A stretch of 64,000 nucleotides of DNA from Oncomelania hupensis (Eukaryota > Mollusca > Gastropoda > Littorinimorpha > Pomatiopsidae): the NCBI GenBank assembly GCA_036898135.1, contig CM072523.1, positions 4,724,159 through 4,788,158 on the forward strand, written 5' to 3'. The notes beneath the pieces are model-generated. The model saw only the letters and a list, made by a program, of their open reading frames with translations, was not told where the DNA came from and did no database searches. A program made the translations under genes and the position numbers. Positions 1 to 10,557 of the stretch are shown here, one piece after another; within the stretch, counting starts at the first letter, position 1; each line of letters opens with the position of its first letter.

Positions 1-375
1 AACAACGCTTGCACAAATAAACAGACTGACGTTGTAAAATGCGAACAATATACTGCATGTTTGTTTATGTGTGTGTTTGTTTGTTGTTGTTGTTGTTGTT
101 TTGCTTTCGTGTCATGCAATATTGTCCAAAAAATTTTTTACCAGAGGGGTTCTTGTAAAATGAAGTTAACTGAACAGAAAACAAGATACTTTACTAAGAG
201 AAAGAACACGAACAACGTGAAGACAGTTTCAACAACACTTGCACAAATAAACAGACTGACGTTGTAAAATGCGAACAATATACTGCATGTTTGTTTATGT
301 GTGTGTGTGTTGTTGTTGTTTTGCTTTAGTGTCATGAAATATTGTCCCCAAAAATGGTTCTTGTAAAATAACGTT
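1..375. repeat. Tandem repeat, ~230-bp unit, copy A
   Basis: Two consecutive units begin with nearly the same bases (AACAACGCTTGCACAAATAA at 1, AACAACACTTGCACAAATAA at 231), giving a period of 230 bases. Each unit holds a GTT-rich stretch and a TTCTTGTAAAATGAAGTT-like end. The first unit is cut by the window edge. The same pair recurs at 47221, next to the Tc1 element. No coding potential is visible. Confidence 0.85.
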
Positions 376-382
376 TAAAGGG

Positions 383-444
<62 letters not shown>

Positions 445-523
445 AGGGGGGAGAATGAGGGGTGATACATGATGGGAACACCTGATCTTGTCAGATGGAC
501 AAATAAAGTGTCGGTGTTGCTAT

Positions 524-600
<77 letters not shown>
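383..600. repeat. (TG)n and (TC)n microsatellites, copy A
   Basis: A (TG)n run at about 384-443 and a (TC)n run at about 527-600, separated by some 85 bases of ordinary sequence. They match 47612-47654 and 47757-47853 in copy B, with different lengths. Confidence 0.95.
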
Positions 601-601
<1 letters not shown>

Positions 602-1372
602 ATGCTTATATCAAGCCTTACACTGCTTATGCTTCAACAATATGGGACGGCTGCAGTGATGCCTTTTAAAAAGAAAAATCCATTCACCGCAGAACTGCAA
701 AATTAGTTATTCCCAACGCTTTCATCACAACCGATTCAAAACTAAAAATAGCTGGCATGCTCCCCCTTAACAAACACCTACATTACAATAAATCCGTTTT
801 AACGTATAAAATAATTAACAACAGAACTCCTGCTTTTTTAAAAGCACTTTTTTTAAGCAAATCATCATCTCGTTATTCATCTTTTCAATATAATTTGACA
901 TTTCCAAGACAACGCGTAGACATTTAAAACAGAAATGTTTTATTCTGGTCCAAGCGTTTGGAATTCTCTACCAGAAGATGTAAAGAAATGACAATTATTA
1001 CCATCTTTTAAAACAAGTCTCCATAAATATGTAAACTCCATTTTAAGATGATTGTATACTTTGTTCTTCCCTACCCCTGCGACAATTTAAGTAACTGAGA
1101 ATGTGTGAATTTACATGTGTGTGTACGAATGCGCGCGCCCGTGTGTGCGGAGGGAGGAGGAGATGGTTGGGGAGGGGAAGAAGGGTGGGAGTGTGTGTAT
1201 TAAAATGCATTAATTTGCTTAGTGATTTGTTACCGTAGTTAAGAAACATGCTTGTTTCAAATTATTGTATGTTAATTACTTTCTTTGTTCTGCATTGTTT
1301 ATTAAGTACTAGCTGTAAGACAGGTCCATAGGAACTAATGCTATTAATCTATTAACGGTTTCGACTTCGACT
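601..1372 (+). mobile_element. 5'-truncated non-LTR retrotransposon (ORF2 C-terminus plus 3' UTR), copy A
   Basis: From about 685 the plus strand reads as the C-terminal end of a LINE ORF2: IHRRTAKLVIPNAF, then KIAGMLPLNKHLHYNKSVLT, and later GPSVWNSLPEDVK. This block typically closes CR1/Jockey-type ORF2 proteins. In-frame stops near 922 and 988 show it is dead. The following 350 bases act as 3' UTR and end in a motif (GTAAGACAGGTCCATAGGA... CGACTTCGACTTCTC) that recurs, inverted, at 44599-44665. The RT domain itself is absent. The exact LINE clade cannot be fixed from this much sequence. Confidence 0.7.
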
Positions 1373-1577
1373 TCTCACTCTTCCTGTGTTCATTTTTCGT
1401 TTTAAGACAGAATGTGAAGAGGTGGGAGGAACTTAGGCCACCAGAAGTAGAATTTATTTTGAAGGGGATAAAGTAGAATTTTAACAGGGGGAAACAATTA
1501 ATGACGCTACTTAAACCTTTAAGCATTCTGGGAATGAATTGTCTCCCTTGATTCACTGCACGCGCCTGCGTATGAAC

Positions 1578-1602
1578 ACACACACACCCACACCCACACA
1601 CA

Positions 1603-1634
<32 letters not shown>
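1578..1634. repeat. (CA)n microsatellite
   Basis: Interrupted CA repeat; the counterpart in copy B is at about 49366-49432. Confidence 0.95.
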
Positions 1635-1638
<4 letters not shown>

Positions 1639-1740
1639 AATTCACCAGCGTTTGAATAAACCTAGCATTTGTGTTGTACGTCAAAGACGTTAAGACATTT
1701 TGTTTAAATTATAGTCTCGTAACATGTTGACATAGTTTGA

Positions 1741-1757
1741 TATTCATATATTAGATC

Positions 1758-1805
<48 letters not shown>

Positions 1806-1815
1806 TAACAATAAC

Positions 1816-1883
<68 letters not shown>

Positions 1884-3266
1884 AGTAGATTTATATAGCG
1901 TGGTACCCCAGCAAACATGGGCTCGCCACGCTTTACAATGCACTAAAAACGCAATAGTATTAAAACAAAATAAAACATGTAAAACAAAAACATGCCTAGT
2001 AAAAACTGCTAAACCAGAAGTATGTACATTGATAAACAGTACACACACAGACACGCACACGCACACACACAGACGCACGAGCGCCTGGCCAAAGTACATG
2101 TCCACAATAAAAACATTCATTATCACATCGTTTAACAAAGCAATACAACTAAAACCATTACACACCTTAAAAACAAAACATAAGATTGTAAACATTTCTT
2201 AAAACAGTAAAATACAATGAAACGACATGAATCACAACATTAACAAGGACTAGACTCAACTACAACAGATACATTTCACTAAACTAGTAGTATAAAAGAA
2301 CTTGTACGACATTGGTAAATACCCTTATATAAAATTAAAAGATGACCTTCAACACGGACACAAGCATTCACCGCAAGGTAACAGTTTAAAACTGGGCAGT
2401 CGCCTGGATGTCAGCAGGCGGAAGAATTGTGATGTTCGTTAGTTCAATCAGTGGGAAAGTTATGCTTGAAAAGGTGTGTTTTGAGTGCTTTCTTGAAAGT
2501 CTGCGTGGATGCAATACTACGAATGTTAGCTAGCAGCGAATTCCATTGTTTAGGACCACAACAAGCAAAAGATCTTTACCGTAGGTTTTTGTGCGTACTC
2601 TTGGTGTGGTGAGGACATGGGAGTCTGCGGATGAACGCAACTGTCGGGCAGGTGAGTAAGCAGACAGGAGTTGACTAAGATAGGATGGACAGGTATCAGA
2701 GAAGAAACTGTGACAGAGAACTGACAGTTTGTAGTCAATGCGTGGTTGGATAGGAAGCCATTGAAGGGAAAATAGTAGTGGTGTCACGTGATCGTTTTTT
2801 TTTTAAATTTCAGGACGAGCCCTGCTGCAGAATTTTTAACTTTTTGTAGTTTATCGATCAAAGATTTAGGACAGCCAGTTAGTAGGGAGTTACAATAGTC
2901 AAAACGAGAGAGAACAAACAAGGCACACACCAGAGTTTTGGTGGCATATACTGTAAGATACTGACAGATTGAGCTGATTTGGCGAATGACAGTGTATGCA
3001 GAACGACAAACATGTGAAACATGGTTATCAAAGGACATGTCATCAGATATGATGTAACCGAGATTCCTGGCAGAGGATGAGAAAGTAATGTCAGAGTTGC
3101 CAACAGAAATTGAAGTAGGAAGGGTAGAGTGTGAAGACAATCTAGGATTATGGAATAACAGCGCTTCTGTTTTGTCATCATTCAATTTAAGTTTGTTGTG
3201 AGCCATCCAAGACCTTACATCAGAAATGCACTGCTGCACGCTCTGGACGGAAGAATGAATCTCGGA
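1741..3266 (-). mobile_element. CR1/L2-type LINE (LINE1), 3' portion, copy A
   Basis: Minus-strand LINE whose 3' end is the (AAT)n run at 1759-1881. Just inside the tail lies a hairpin built from TATATAGCGTGG and CCACGCTTTACAATGC. The 3' UTR spans about 1882-2530, and RT C-terminal coding follows to 3266. There a 12-bp target duplication marks insertion of the 708-bp retroposon, and the LINE resumes at 6417. The LINE is therefore older than both elements nested in it. Confidence 0.85.
2530..3266 (-). pseudogene. LINE1 reverse transcriptase, C-terminal part, broken
   Basis: Read on the minus strand this gives SWMAHNKLKLNDDKTEALLF, then ARNLGYIISDDMSF, SRFDYCNSLLTGCP and finally LQWLPIQPRIDYKLSVLC and CPSYLSQLL. 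These are the thumb and C-terminal blocks of CR1/L2-type RT. The frame breaks at the A/T homopolymer near 2793-2802. That run differs in length between copies A and B (about 50564-50572), so both copies are dead. The catalytic part with the FADD box lies on the far side of the nested insertions, at 6417-6645. Confidence 0.85.
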
Positions 3267-3276
3267 AGGACGGGAA

Positions 3277-3278
<2 letters not shown>
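3267..3278. repeat. Target-site duplication, left (708-bp retroposon, copy A)
   Basis: AGGACGGGAAGA occurs here and again at 6405-6416, bracketing the 708-bp retroposon and the LINE nested in it. The same pair brackets the uninterrupted retroposon in copy B (51036-51047 and 51755-51766). Confidence 0.9.
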
Positions 3279-3307
<29 letters not shown>

Positions 3308-3937
3308 GCTTTAGGTCCAGCGGACTCTTCCGAGCCAAATCAGGACCGGACAACCCCCAATCTGCATAAAAGATCTGCCGAAACAACCCTAGTGGGAAAA
3401 TTGAATGCCCTCCACCGGCCAGTCACTTTACAATAAAGACATCCCACGCAGAGGACGGCTGAGGCTTTACCCCAACTACTCGAACCCCCGGTTACAAAAA
3501 CAAAATAGAATACAAACACCATTATAAATTATCAACAAAACACATACATATAAAATGCCTATAGTGCTAAGTAATAACATCATAGGAAGCCCTAGTGACC
3601 ACCCGGCAGAAAGCGTCCAACACTCCCAAGCTGATCCAACAGACCTCATACACAAACAAGGAGTCTTGTCCAGGAAGAGTTTTCAAGAAAAAAGTTAGGT
3701 CATTGATCTAGCGAAGAAGAAAGTATAGCAGAGTGATAGGACAGATCAGGAATGGGAAAGAGCAAATGAGGAAGACAGCGACAGTGGGAATTTAAAGCAC
3801 TAAATTTCCAGAAAGTGGGGATACTATTTATACTGAAACCCCCGGCACTCCAACGGGGGTACTGTTGCCGCAGTGAATCAGTCATGCCTACAAAGGCAAG
3901 ACAGGTTTTCAACTGGGGCTTTCACTTTTCCCTTTAT
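3279..3937 (-). mobile_element. 708-bp retroposon, 3' portion, copy A
   Basis: Minus-strand member of a 708-bp family. Its 3' end is the (TTGA)n run beginning at 3279, i.e. (TCAA)n on the sense strand. The uninterrupted relatives are 51048-51754 and 59795-60502. It was split at 3937/3938 by a later LINE. No recognisable protein or clear Pol III A/B boxes are visible. Confidence 0.85.
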
Positions 3938-4420
3938 AATAATAATAATAATAATAATAATTTATTTTGTATAGCGCAATTCAAACATAAAATGCTTCAC
4001 AAAGCGCTTGATCACACGCAGCCACACACAGATACACACGCATAATAAATCTATTCTGCATTTAAAAACAAGACAACATGTAAACCTAGTAAAGGTAACA
4101 AACCAACAAATAAAAGTATAAAATCAGTCAATCAATCAATAAACTTATATAAAATAAATGAATAATTTCACAGAAAACATTTAAGAGAGGGACGTTAATA
4201 CCAAAAGAGGCAGATCAACAATGCCTCATCTAAGATGTAAAGTGTAAATGGTGGTGAAATACAGCAGTTTTTAAAGTAGAATAATCGTTGAATAACTAAA
4301 CACCGTTACAACGTATGACAGGCCAGATGAAGAGAATAAAAGCTTGTGTAATGGCATTAATCTGGTTTAAAAAGAGAGCATATTTGTGATTCACATAATA
4401 ATAGTAACAACACCAATAAC

Positions 4421-4499
<79 letters not shown>

Positions 4500-6358
4500 G
4501 CAGTTTCTAATTTCATTTACAGTGAAAACAAGTTAAGAGGGGTCAAATGTCATTTAAAAAAGCAAAACAATTTTAAGACAAGTACACGCATACGCACATG
4601 CATCCACGTACACACGCATTCACCCACACATTCACACACACACACATTCACACCCATATTCACACACACACACACACGCACCTACACACACACACATTTC
4701 AGGTATCAGCGCAACAGGGTGTCCGCAAGGGAGGATGTTCTACAGGTGTAAGAGGAAGAGATAGGTTTTCATTTGGGCTTTGAAAGAGTCAAGAGATGGA
4801 GATTGGCGAAGGCTGCATGGGAGTTTGTTCCACAGGGTAGGAGCATAGACGGAAAAAGCTCTTTTGCCAAATGTTCCAAGAGAGTAGCGAGGAACTGTCA
4901 GAAGAGAAGCGTCTTGAGAGCGAAGAGTGCGGGTTGGCTTGTAAGGGTTGAGAAGTTCAGAGAGGTAGACAGGAAAATGTTGGTCATGAAGAGACTGATA
5001 GCAAATAGAGGCAACTTTGTAGTCAACTCTGGCTTTCACTGGCAGCCAGTGAAGAGCAGTCAGAGCGGAAGTGGCGCTAGCGCGTCGGGATTGTTGGAGC
5101 ACCAGCCGAGCGGCATGGTTCTGAATGCGCTGAAGTTTTTGAAGTTTGTTGTTAGGAAGACTAGCCAAGAGAGAGTTGCAATAGTCAAGCCTAGAAAGGA
5201 TGAAGGAGACAGCAAGCTTGTTGGCAGAATCAACAGTAAGATATTGGCGGATTTTGCTGATACGACGAAGATGGAAATTCAGAGATTTGCAGAGATTGTT
5301 GATGTGAGATTCCATGGACAGACTCTCATCTAGATGTACACCCAGATTCCGAGCAGAAGTTGAGAAAGGGATAGAGTGATCATTGACTTGCAGAGAGTGT
5401 GTCGAGAGCTGGCGGAGCTTGCTGTTGGTACCAATGGCGATGACGTCAGTTTTATCATCATTCATCTTCAGCTTGTTTTCTGCCATCCAGTCTGCGACAG
5501 AGCTGATGCAGCGCGACAAATCACCAGCAAGGCTGGGGATGTCAGTTGGAGGAGCGGAGTTGTGAATTTGAGAGTCATCAGCAAAGAAATGGTACAGATG
5601 ATCGAAAGTTTTGATGATTGAGCTGAGAGGTTGAGTGTACATGGTGAAGAGGATAGGTCCAAGAACAGAACCCTGTGGAACTCCAAACCTCAGAGGAAAA
5701 GAAGAAGACTGAGTGCCATTGACAAGAACAGATTGAGTGCGGTCAGAGAGGTATGAACGGAACCAAGCCAGAGCCGTCCCAGTGCAGCCAAACACCGACT
5801 GGAGACGTGCACAAAGAATGTTATGGTCTATAGTGTCGAAGACTGCGGATAAATCCAGCAGCGTCAAAATGGACACCCGGCCTCGGTCAGCCGCCATGAG
5901 CAGATCGTTTACTACAAGCAGCAACGCGGTCTCAGTGCTGTGGCTCTTTTTGTAGGCTGATTGAAACGGCTCAAGCAGGTTGTGGGTCTGGAGATGAGAA
6001 AGGAGTTGAGAGAGAACGATTCGTTCAAGAACTTTAGAGAGGAACGGAAGGTTGGAGACAGGTCGGTAGTTTTTCAGTATTTCGGGATCGAGAGTAGCTT
6101 TTTTCAGAAGAGGAATGATGAGAGCATGTTTGAACGAAGGAGGAACAGAACCAGACTGGAGTGAAGAGTTCATGATGGAGGTGATGACAGGCAAGAGATC
6201 ATCAAGACATTCAAAGAAAAACTTGTAGGGCAGAGGGTCGAGAGAGCAGGATTTCTTGGGCATGTTGAGAATGACTTTTTTGACTTCGTCAATGGTGACT
6301 GGTTGAAATGCACAGAGAGGAGTCCCAGAGAAGCTCGGCAAGTTGGCAGCACCAATAA
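3938..6358 (-). mobile_element. CR1/L2-type LINE (LINE2), 5'-truncated, young; absent from copy B
   Basis: Copy B has an uninterrupted ...CCCTTTATAGGTTAGAAC... at this point, so the 2.4-kb insertion postdates the A/B duplication. The element is on the minus strand. Its 5' end (6358) lies just upstream of the RT domain, so the endonuclease is missing. The 3' end is an (AAT)n tail preceded by an AGCGC...GCGCTT hairpin at about 3972-4009. The 3' UTR contains further (AAT)n (4412-4499) and CA-rich repeats. Any target duplication is only about 3 bases (ATA) and uncertain. Confidence 0.9.
4740..6341 (-). CDS. Non-LTR retrotransposon reverse transcriptase (LINE2 ORF2, partial)
   Basis: An open frame of 533 codons from ATG at 6341 to the stop at 4740-4742. 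It is an RNA-dependent DNA polymerase that in intact elements performs target-primed reverse transcription in the nucleus. Visible RT landmarks are NYRPVSNLPF (residues 91-100), LLDLSAVFDTIDH (161-173, with the first catalytic Asp), GVPQGSVLGP (220-229) and the catalytic FADD (253-256). NKLKMNDDKTDV (289-300) and ARNLGVHLD (330-338) follow. The C-terminus, with LHWLPVKARVDYKVA and APTLWNKLP, is typical of CR1/L2-type ORF2. The N-terminal apurinic-like endonuclease is absent, so the ATG is simply the first Met after truncation, and the frame is open upstream to about 6358. The lack of any stop in 1.6 kb marks it as the youngest LINE here. It is unlikely to be mobile by itself. Confidence 0.9.
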   Translation of the reverse strand: MPSFSGTPLCAFQPVTIDEVKKVILNMPKKSCSLDPLPYKFFFECLDDLLPVITSIMNSSLQSGSVPPSFKHALIIPLLKKATLDPEILKNYRPVSNLPFLSKVLERIVLSQLLSHLQTHNLLEPFQSAYKKSHSTETALLLVVNDLLMAADRGRVSILTLLDLSAVFDTIDHNILCARLQSVFGCTGTALAWFRSYLSDRTQSVLVNGTQSSSFPLRFGVPQGSVLGPILFTMYTQPLSSIIKTFDHLYHFFADDSQIHNSAPPTDIPSLAGDLSRCISSVADWMAENKLKMNDDKTDVIAIGTNSKLRQLSTHSLQVNDHSIPFSTSARNLGVHLDESLSMESHINNLCKSLNFHLRRISKIRQYLTVDSANKLAVSFILSRLDYCNSLLASLPNNKLQKLQRIQNHAARLVLQQSRRASATSALTALHWLPVKARVDYKVASICYQSLHDQHFPVYLSELLNPYKPTRTLRSQDASLLTVPRYSLGTFGKRAFSVYAPTLWNKLPCSLRQSPSLDSFKAQMKTYLFLLHL

Positions 6359-6404
6359 GTTAGAACAATCTACAGTGGCAAGATTGCTCATGACCCCAAG
6401 GGGT
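6359..6404 (-). mobile_element. 708-bp retroposon, 5' end, copy A
   Basis: The 46 bases ending in TGACCCCAAGGGGT are the 5' end of the retroposon whose 3' part is 3279-3937. The target duplication AGGACGGGAAGA follows at 6405-6416. Confidence 0.85.
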
Positions 6405-6416
6405 AGGACGGGAAGA

Positions 6417-6645
6417 ACTGTACAGCTGTGTATCGTCAGCGAACGACTGGTTATCAATGGCATGATTATCAAGAAGTAACAGCAATGGTCTGGTGTACAT
6501 CACAAAAAGCACAGGTCCTAAAACAGAACCCTGTGGCACACCAAAGATCATTTCTGTCTCATTAGACACGCTGCAATCCACAACAACAGCCTGCCACTGA
6601 GCAGCAATTGCTTCTCCAAAATATATTAACTCGGACAACTAACAG
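6417..6645 (-). pseudogene. LINE1 reverse transcriptase, catalytic core fragment, copy A
   Basis: The minus strand reads MIFGVPQGSVLGPVLFVMYT followed by NQSFADDTQLYSSSRP. These are the GVPQGS and FADD motifs of the LINE whose C-terminal blocks lie at 2530-3266. The two parts become collinear when the nested retroposon is ignored. Homology stops near 6645, so the LINE is 5'-truncated just upstream of the GVPQGS box. The copy B counterpart is 51767-51995. Confidence 0.85.
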
Positions 6646-7533
6646 CGACTTGGGTTCGATTGCAGAGAAAGACAAGCGTGTTTAAGGTATTTAATTCAAG
6701 GTCAAAATGTAGGTCACTGTCTAATGAAGAATTCCTAGCAAGCATCAATGTAGACGAGTGCATCAGGGTTTTTTAATTTAAAAAAAAAACGTTCCTCTTC
6801 TTCAGAGAAGAGAATTTTGCGGCGTACAGTGTTAAACACAAATTACGATTAGTTTGACTACGTCAAGGTCAAGGTTAGTGAGTAGAAAATAGTACTCAGC
6901 ATGAAGTGCACCGAAGTTTTATGATTTTTTTAAATGTGTCGTCATCTGTGGTCAGAAAGGAGGAATATTTATCAGTTACAGTATATTGTTCATGACAGCT
7001 ATAGTTAGTGTAACGTGTTTAAGGTCAGGGTGAAGGTGGTTAGGCCAATAGAACGCTGACTGCAATTTTTGTTCTCAAGTATGTATTTGATTTTATTACA
7101 GATTTGACGACAGCACTACGCCAAGCGTATCTTCTTCCTCGAATTTCGTCTTCTTCTTCTTCTCTGTCTGTCTGTCTGTCTCTCTCTCTCTCGCTTTCAA
7201 CCCCATCACGCTCACCACCCCACTGCGATCGCACACCAGATCTCAATTCATCTTCCAGTGTTTTTGTTCTTTCAATTCCACAACGCTTGTGGACGCCTGG
7301 GGCGGCTTGAGGAAGATCCTGTTTCGGCCAGCACCTTAAGTAGCTCTCTCGGGGGAAAAATCGCTATATCAAAACAATTACATTTGTATGAGTCGATTAG
7401 AACTTTCGAGAACAATGATTAGCTTTGAGGCTAGGAACAGTTTTAGCAGATTTAATTGTCGGTGTTACCAGTGGCGTAGCTAGGGGAGGAGGAGGGGGGG
7501 GGGGGCGGGTCCAAATACGAAAGTCCCCCCGGG
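6646..7533. other. Non-coding sequence, copy A; no gene seen
   Basis: No convincing reading frame. It contains CAAGGTCA-like motifs (around 6860), a short (TCTG)n/(TC)n run at about 7165-7192 and a G-rich run at 7483-7506. A polypyrimidine stretch and CAG near 7092-7101 resemble a splice acceptor, but no exon can be supported. The sequence repeats almost unchanged at 51996-52879 in copy B. Confidence 0.6.
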
Positions 7534-8404
7534 CGCGAACTTGTTTTTTCCAACCTAGTTCCAGTCACTTTCCCGAAAAAAACAATAACCGAAGTCGAAC
7601 GAAGCTCTCCGAGTCGAGCGACGCAATCCGATGTTTTACGAACGAATGCTGGCAGGACTACGTGAAACCACAGGCTTGGAAGTCTCGTCTTTCGTAGGCC
7701 TCAATTACATACTATACTACGTACGTATTTAGGAGTTTACAAAGACAAAAGAAAAGACTTCAGAGCCTGTGGTGAAACATCCGTGCATAAAAATAGCCGC
7801 TGCTAGATCTAATTCTATTTCGATCTGCACAGCTTCAAGCTCAAGTCGAGATTTGCATTTTGAAGCAGTTAGTATTATTATTATTATTTTATGATGAATA
7901 ATATACTGACACAATTAGTAATAAGGAGTAAAAGTAATACATAACACATAAAGCACACATACGATTTCACATCTATATCAACAATAAATCCATGACAAAA
8001 CTTCAAAGCGCTATGGATACGTTGATGTCACTTCAGCACAACAAGGCAAAGCAAGTTTATAATGGTCTCAAAAAAAAACAATGATATTTTTATTGCAAGC
8101 ACCAAAGCAATTATTTATTTAACTAATATTATTCTTTTAAACTGATACAGTACATTTGTTATATGTATTTCAATTATATGTATTTTAATGAGAAACACGT
8201 ATTAAAAAAATGTTGTGTGGCGGGCGGACATTTCTATAAATCATCTGAAAACTTTGTTAAATCTATAAGAAAAATAACCAGTAACACCATCTGAATATTT
8301 CGGGTTACACCCAACTTCAGCAAAAACAAACAAAACGTCACTGACCATATTTACACCATTGAGCACGCACAGCAGCACACTATTCTTTTTTTTTTTTAAA
8401 GTAG

Positions 8405-8405
<1 letters not shown>

Positions 8406-8474
<69 letters not shown>

Positions 8475-8480
8475 GAAACA

Positions 8481-8553
<73 letters not shown>

Positions 8554-8595
8554 CACAAACAAAACAAATAAATAAATTAAAGATTTAACTAAATA

Positions 8596-8673
<78 letters not shown>

Positions 8674-8692
8674 GCTACTACTACTACTTGCG
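8406..8692. repeat. (AAT)n, (AAC)n and (ACT)n microsatellites
   Basis: (AAT)n at about 8406-8518, passing directly into (AAC)n to about 8551, then (ACT)n at about 8598-8690. All lie inside the 1.9-kb TIR element. Confidence 0.95.
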
Positions 8693-8699
8693 AAGTTGT

Positions 8700-8870
8700 G
8701 GTCTCGATTTTGTGGTCCTGATTCGGCTCTTTACAGTCCGCTGGACTCTGTAAGCAATGAATAACTAATAAGCTTTTAATTTAACTCTGATCTCGAGTTG
8801 TCTTGATTTTGTGGTTCTGATTCGACTCTTTGCAGTCCGCTGGACCCTGTAAGCAATGAATAACTAACTA
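8700..8870 (+). repeat. Two tandem fragments resembling the 708-bp retroposon 3' end
   Basis: GGTCCTGATTCGGCTCTTTACAGTCCGCTGGAC... occurs at about 8711, and a close variant at about 8812. Both are followed by a GCAATGAATAACTAA motif. They match the 3'-terminal 50 bases of the 708-bp family (60450-60480). Confidence 0.65.
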
Positions 8871-9474
8871 TTAATTTAACTCTGATCTCGAGTTATATAT
8901 AAAAAAAAAATCGCTTAGCATACTCGTCCTTCTCCGGAAATTTCAAGATTCGAATATTATAAAGTATAGGCCTAAATATTATCAATTAGAATAGATATAG
9001 TTTATACATTTATTTACGTATAAAACAAACAATACAGGTCTAATAATTATATTCAGCTAGTGAGCTTCTTTGCTGCGCGGAGACTGACTTATAATATAAT
9101 AATGTACATTAAGCCTATGTATACTGTATAACAGTGTCTACTTGGTTCTAGGCAGGAAATGGGCAATGCATTATTAGCCTTTACTGCTGAGAACTAACAA
9201 AATGCAAATCAAGGAACGCAACTATTAAATATGGTCGATAATAATTATGCTCATATTATGGCTGCTCATATTAACAAAGTATACCGTTGCGAAATGCTAA
9301 ATCTGTGTAAATCGAACAGAATTAGAAGCAACGGCGATCATTTTTAATGTCAGCTAGTCGTAGTCATGCAAGCATCATTTCGTAACACATCGGAGAGCTT
9401 CGTTCGACTTCGGTGATTGCCTTTTTGGGCGAATGACTGGAACTAGGTTGGAAAAAACAAGTTTGCCCCCCGGG

Positions 9475-10048
9475 CCCCCACTTACATTAAATATTAAATA
9501 TTACGCCACCGGCACCATGTAATCTTCCTATTCACGTTGTTATATAAGTTATAAGTGAGACTTTAGCAATTTGTTTTTATACTTATATACAACAGCTGCA
9601 TACAAGATGGCTTTCTGAAAATCACTACAAAGATCATCTCTACAAGCAGACAATCGAGAGATCATTCCAGCATGACGCAATAACATCCAATCAAAATAAA
9701 ACTCGTCACCGGACTGTCTTACATCACATAATGTTTACGAATCTACACGATTCGACCAGCTGTTACCCGGAAGATCTGGAAAATTCGATCGATAATAAAA
9801 AAAAATAATTCCAGAAAGTTCTCAACAATATCGACCGAAGAAATGTATCAACATCATAAAAAGCTTCTTCTAGCAACAGCGCAAAATCAAATCAAAGGTA
9901 CATACACGCTATTCTTGCATGCTTTGCAACAGAAAACAATCGCAACTATCGTGCATGTCTCGGTCATTAACAGTCGGTAACGTAAAGGTTATCCTAAACT
10001 TTCATGATTGACTAATCGACTGCTGGAGGTTCGATATATACACCCATA
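9475..10048. other. Non-coding sequence, copy A; no gene seen
   Basis: No reading frame or repeat recognised. It matches copy B 52902-53476 almost base for base. Confidence 0.6.
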
Positions 10049-10058
10049 CAGAGAGAGA

Positions 10059-10140
<82 letters not shown>

Positions 10141-10228
10141 TCACAACAAGGATACAGAGTTTAGGCGGAAACCTAATCTTAAAATCGCTCATCGTATCAT
10201 TCACACTCACACACTGCGATATAGCCAC

Positions 10229-10312
<84 letters not shown>

Positions 10313-10393
10313 AAAATGAGAGAGTGGAGAGAATGAAAGAAAGAGAGAGCGAGAGAGAGGAGGAAGGGAGAGAGATACATGAATGTGTGTTAA

Positions 10394-10486
<93 letters not shown>
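10049..10486. repeat. Three long (GA)n microsatellites, copy A
   Basis: GA runs at about 10049-10135, 10232-10311 and 10397-10485, separated by short unique pieces. The copy B versions (53479-53988) differ in length. Confidence 0.95.
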
Positions 10487-10487
<1 letters not shown>

Positions 10488-10557
10488 AGTTATTCATTGC
10501 GTACAGAGTACTCACCCCTGATCCGCATAAAAGCTCTGCGGAAGCAACCCCATTGGC
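10487..10557 (-). repeat. Fragment of the 708-bp retroposon family and end of copy A
   Basis: GATCCGCATAAAAGCTCTGC at about 10520 is the inverted 3' region of the family. The same piece in copy B (54003-54067) continues for another 470 bases of the family. In copy A homology stops at 10557, where the ORF1-bearing element starts. Confidence 0.75.

Larger units (their letters stand above)
7525..9474. mobile_element. Non-autonomous DNA transposon with ~130-bp TIRs and 9-bp TSD; absent from copy B
   Basis: The element body is 7534-9465 (1932 bp), flanked by CCCCCCGGG on both sides (7525-7533 and 9466-9474). Copy B has a single CCCCCCGGG at the equivalent point, an exact empty site. The ends are inverted repeats of about 130 bases. 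Both start near AACTTGTTTTTTCCAACC and share GAAGTCGAACGAAGCTCTCC further in. An 8-10 bp TSD with long TIRs suggests a Mutator-like element, but homopolymers blur the exact ends. No transposase is present. The interior is AT-rich and holds microsatellites and two fragments of the 708-bp retroposon tail. Confidence 0.85.

Noticed and set aside
4773..5333. 186-codon plus-strand frame
   Set aside because: Antisense shadow of the LINE2 reverse transcriptase.
7104..7310. Exon following a splice-acceptor-like TTTTATTACAG
   Set aside because: The frame is short and passes into a (TC)n repeat; the match between copies A and B only reflects recent duplication.
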